From: Anaerolineae bacterium
Lineage (GTDB): Bacteria; Chloroflexota; Anaerolineae; Anaerolineales; E44-bin32
Assembly: GCA_030673735.1 (NCBI GenBank)
Contig: DAOVIK010000057.1
Location: forward strand, 1-8,454
Direction of reading: 5' to 3'
Length of the DNA stretch: 8,454 nucleotides
Shown piece after piece: positions 6,342 through 8,454 of this stretch; the first letter of the stretch is position 1, and each line of letters opens with the position of its first letter. Both the position numbers and the translations under genes were made by a program. The notes under the pieces were generated by a model that saw nothing but the letters and a program-made list of their open reading frames with translations, was not told the DNA's origin and did not search any database.

Positions 6342-6350
6342 TGGTATCAT
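6342..6350 (+). promoter_or_regulatory. Possible extended -10 promoter for the UDP-glucose dehydrogenase gene
   Basis: TGG followed by TATCAT (6345-6350) fits an extended -10 element (TGnTATAAT, five of six in the hexamer). No good -35 lies 16-18 nt upstream; TTGGGC at 6313-6318 is too far away. Transcription would start near 6357, giving a leader of about 37 nt before GTG 6394. This is a weak call. Confidence 0.33.
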
Positions 6351-6393
6351 TGGTCCGAAATCGAAGATCAAGCTGCATGTCCATGGAGGCAAC

Positions 6394-7746
6394 GTGAAGA
6401 GGATCGCGGTTATTGGCGCAGGCTACGTGGGACTGGTCACAGGGGCTTGCTTTGCCGATCTGGGGAATGACGTAGTCGTGTTGGATATCGATGAAGATCG
6501 CATCGCTATGCTCAAGAAAGGCAAGATGCCCATCTACGAACCCGGATTGGAAGAGGTCGTTGCCCGCAACGTGCTCGCAAAGAGATTGCGCTTCACCACG
6601 TCGTATGAGGACGCTCTCGACGAGGCAGAATTTGCCTTCATTGCGGTGGGAACGCCCTCAGGTGTAGATGGAGAGGCGGACCTGAAGCATGTGGAAGCCG
6701 CGGCGATATCCACAGCCAAAGCGATGAAGCGGCCGCTTGTTGTGATCAACAAATCAACCGTACCCGTTGGCACAGGGGACTGGGTTGCAGACATCATCAG
6801 CGCCCACCAGCCCAAGCCGATATCATTTTCCGTGGTTTCCTGCCCGGAATTCCTACGTGAAGGTACGGCAATCCACGACTTCTTGCGTCCGGCGCGCACC
6901 GTGCTGGGTTCTCTCGACATGGAGGCGGCTGAAAAGGTGGCGCAGCTGCACCTGCCCTTGCGCTCGAGGATCATGATCACCGACTTGCGCACGGCTGAGA
7001 TGATCAAGTACGCCTCGAACGCGTTTCTGGCTACAAAGATCTCGTTTATCAACGAGATCGCCAACATCTGTGAGGCTCTCGGTGCGGATATCAAGGATGT
7101 GGCCGCAGGAATGGGATACGATCCCCGCATCGGCGACAAGTTCCTTGAAGCGGGTTTGGGCTATGGCGGATCCTGCTTCCCCAAGGATGTCAAAGCGTTG
7201 ACGTATATGGCTGAGGACAAAGGACGCCATCCGCAGTTATTGCTGGCTGTCATGGAAATCAATACCGATCGGCGTCGGCAGTTGATCGAGAAATTGGGTG
7301 AATTGGCAGGTAACTTGAAGGGGCAAACCGTCGGCCTTCTCGGGCTGACGTTCAAACCCAACACGGACGACATGCGCGACGCGCCGTCGCTTGAGGTAGC
7401 AAGCTTTCTGAGAGAGGCCGGTGCGAAGGTGCGCGCTTATGATCCGGTGGGAATGCAACGTGCGGGATCGCTTCTGCCGGATGTAGAGATGGCTTCCGAT
7501 CCCTACAAGATGGCGGATGGGTGCGATGCTCTGATCGTTTGCACGGAGTGGAACGAGTTCAAGCATCTGGATCTGAAGCGCATTCTCAAAGTGATGCGAA
7601 CTCCTGTGATCGTGGACGGTCGCAATATGTACGATCCTTCCGAAATGGCCCGCTTGGGCTTCCGCTATCGTGGCATGGGTCGCGGATACGGACCGGATGG
7701 ACAACCCCTAGAGGAAGTACAAGAGGACCGGATGGCTGTAGAATGA
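6394..7746 (+). CDS. UDP-glucose 6-dehydrogenase
   Basis: This 450-residue enzyme oxidises UDP-glucose to UDP-glucuronate with two NAD+. UDP-glucuronate is a precursor for exopolysaccharide, capsule, UDP-xylose or modified lipids; the enzyme is cytoplasmic. The N-terminal Rossmann fold begins at residue 4 with IAVIGAGYVGLVTG. Then come YEPGLEEVV, VGTPSGVDGEADL, INKSTVPVGTGD and CPEFLREGTAIHDF. The dimer-core block contains EMIKYASN (Lys205, Asn209) and GYGGSCFPKD with the catalytic Cys261. The C-terminal UDP-binding domain has LLGLTFKPNTDDMRDAPS and VCTEWNEF. GTG 6394 is chosen because GGAGG at 6385-6389 precedes it and the fold starts at once; the open frame upstream (from a TTG at 6313) covers the promoter region. 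It is divergent from the nitroreductase and ends in an ATGA overlap with a peptidase gene. Names used for the family include ugd, tuaD and rkpK; I give no symbol because the pathway is unknown. Confidence 0.96.
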   Translation: MKRIAVIGAGYVGLVTGACFADLGNDVVVLDIDEDRIAMLKKGKMPIYEPGLEEVVARNVLAKRLRFTTSYEDALDEAEFAFIAVGTPSGVDGEADLKHVEAAAISTAKAMKRPLVVINKSTVPVGTGDWVADIISAHQPKPISFSVVSCPEFLREGTAIHDFLRPARTVLGSLDMEAAEKVAQLHLPLRSRIMITDLRTAEMIKYASNAFLATKISFINEIANICEALGADIKDVAAGMGYDPRIGDKFLEAGLGYGGSCFPKDVKALTYMAEDKGRHPQLLLAVMEINTDRRRQLIEKLGELAGNLKGQTVGLLGLTFKPNTDDMRDAPSLEVASFLREAGAKVRAYDPVGMQRAGSLLPDVEMASDPYKMADGCDALIVCTEWNEFKHLDLKRILKVMRTPVIVDGRNMYDPSEMARLGFRYRGMGRGYGPDGQPLEEVQEDRMAVE

Positions 7747-8454
7747 GCGCTGGCGAGAGCCCTGTCACGCACGCACGCCTGCGCAACGGCTTGCAGGTCA
7801 GGCTCAAGGAGATCCATACCGCGCCCGTCATAAGCTGTTGGATTTGGTATCGCATAGGCTCACGCGATGAACGACCAGGCTTGACGGGAATTTCTCATTG
7901 GGTCGAGCACATGCAGTTCAAGGGCACGCCGGCCTTCCCGGCCGGGGTGCTCGATCGCGAAATGTCGCTGCACGGCGGATCGTGGAACGCCATGACCTGG
8001 CTTGACTTCACTACCTACTTGGCGACCATGCCCGCCGAGCATATTGACCTGGTGCTGCGGCTCGAGGCCGATCGCATGGTCAACAGCCTGTTTGATCCTG
8101 AGGAAGTGGAAAAGGAACGCACGGTTGTAATCTCAGAGCGGGAAGGCCGGGAGAATCAGCCCACATTCCTGATCGAGGAGAAAGTGCAGCAGGAGGCATT
8201 CGGCAGGCATGCCTATGGCCATGTGGTCATCGGGAATATGGCAGACCTGAAGAAGATCACTCGGGATGATCTGTATGGCATCTATCAGCGCGCCTACAAT
8301 CCCAGTAACGCTGTGCTGGCCTTGGCAGGGGATTTCAACTCCCAGGATCTGCTGCAGAGAATCAAGGAATTGTACGAAGGCATTCCATCCGGAGAAGCCT
8401 GGAAAGATGTACCCGCTGAAGAACCGGCCCAGGATGCGGAGCGACGAGTCGAAC
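7743..8454 (+). CDS. M16-family zinc metallopeptidase (insulinase/processing-peptidase type), N-terminal part, truncated by window end
   Basis: ATG at 7743 overlaps the UDP-glucose dehydrogenase TGA as ATGA, and the frame stays open to the window edge (237 codons). The inverted zinc motif HxxEH is present as His52-WV-Glu55-His56 within GISHWVEHMQFKGTP. The third ligand is Glu132 in VVISERE, 76 residues after His56, as in mitochondrial processing peptidase beta and other M16B enzymes. The GGSWNAMTWLDFTTY block (78-92) is the usual substrate-binding strand, and NPSNAVLALAGDF begins the end of the first half-domain. With Glu55 and all ligands present, this is a catalytically competent subunit rather than a degenerate partner. 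No signal peptide is visible, so it is probably cytoplasmic. The likely role is degradation of short peptides. Total length cannot be seen (M16B members are usually about 420 aa, M16C longer). Only weak Shine-Dalgarno-like sequence precedes it, so translation likely depends on the upstream gene. Confidence 0.93.
   Translation, partial: MSAGESPVTHARLRNGLQVRLKEIHTAPVISCWIWYRIGSRDERPGLTGISHWVEHMQFKGTPAFPAGVLDREMSLHGGSWNAMTWLDFTTYLATMPAEHIDLVLRLEADRMVNSLFDPEEVEKERTVVISEREGRENQPTFLIEEKVQQEAFGRHAYGHVVIGNMADLKKITRDDLYGIYQRAYNPSNAVLALAGDFNSQDLLQRIKELYEGIPSGEAWKDVPAEEPAQDAERRVE

Noticed and set aside
6208..6384. Upstream extension of the nitroreductase frame
   Set aside because: It would run through the TTGAAC/TATAAT promoter and overlap the ribosome-binding site of the divergent gene. 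ATG 6207 has a good AGGAG site and fits the family N-terminus.
1..8454. CRISPR array, insertion sequence, tRNA or rRNA, riboswitch
   Set aside because: I saw no regularly spaced repeats, no transposase-like frame with terminal repeats, and no tRNA or rRNA motifs. The intergenic spaces are too short for a known riboswitch and show none of its conserved cores.

Overview
The window reads as an ordinary chromosomal segment of a free-living bacterium with moderately high GC (roughly 57%, by eye). It has canonical Shine-Dalgarno sites, sigma-70-like promoter elements and tightly packed genes. The mix (GroEL with a short proline-rich tail ending MDY rather than a GGM repeat, a tiny PspC-domain protein, GTG starts, and an M16 peptidase behind a UDP-glucose dehydrogenase) would suit a Chloroflexota/Anaerolineae-like genome. 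That assignment is a tentative inference; nothing in the sequence proves it.

Layout. (1) Bases 1-464, plus strand: the last 38 codons of groEL, a strong intrinsic terminator, then a 65-residue PspC-domain membrane protein. (2) Bases 465-602: a convergent intergenic stretch with two inverted repeats and no gene. (3) Bases 603-6207, minus strand: a run of six genes. In transcription order these are a nitroreductase-family flavoprotein, hutU (urocanase), an unrecognised six-helix membrane protein, an MFS transporter, hutI (imidazolonepropionase) and a 58-residue two-helix membrane protein that overlaps the end of hutI. A well-formed promoter (TTGAAC, 16 nt, TATAAT) sits just upstream of the nitroreductase, flanked by two copies of an 8-bp direct repeat. 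(4) Bases 6208-6393: a divergent promoter region. (5) Bases 6394-8454, plus strand: UDP-glucose 6-dehydrogenase, then, through an ATGA overlap, an M16-family zinc peptidase that runs off the right edge.

How the genes fit together. HutU and HutI are the second and third steps of histidine degradation (urocanate to imidazolone propionate to N-formimino-L-glutamate). The first enzyme (HutH), the last steps (HutG, or HutF with a second hydrolase) and the usual regulator HutC are not in the window. The two membrane genes between hutU and hutI are translationally coupled to each other (GTGA), and could supply uptake for the pathway; that is inference from position only. UGDH makes UDP-glucuronate for envelope or exopolysaccharide synthesis. 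The coupled M16 peptidase has all metal-ligand motifs.

I see no mobile element, CRISPR array, RNA gene or obvious new defence or biosynthetic system. The items most worth a second look are the two unrecognised membrane proteins of the hut run, the repeat-flanked promoter, and a roughly threefold excess of GATC sites.
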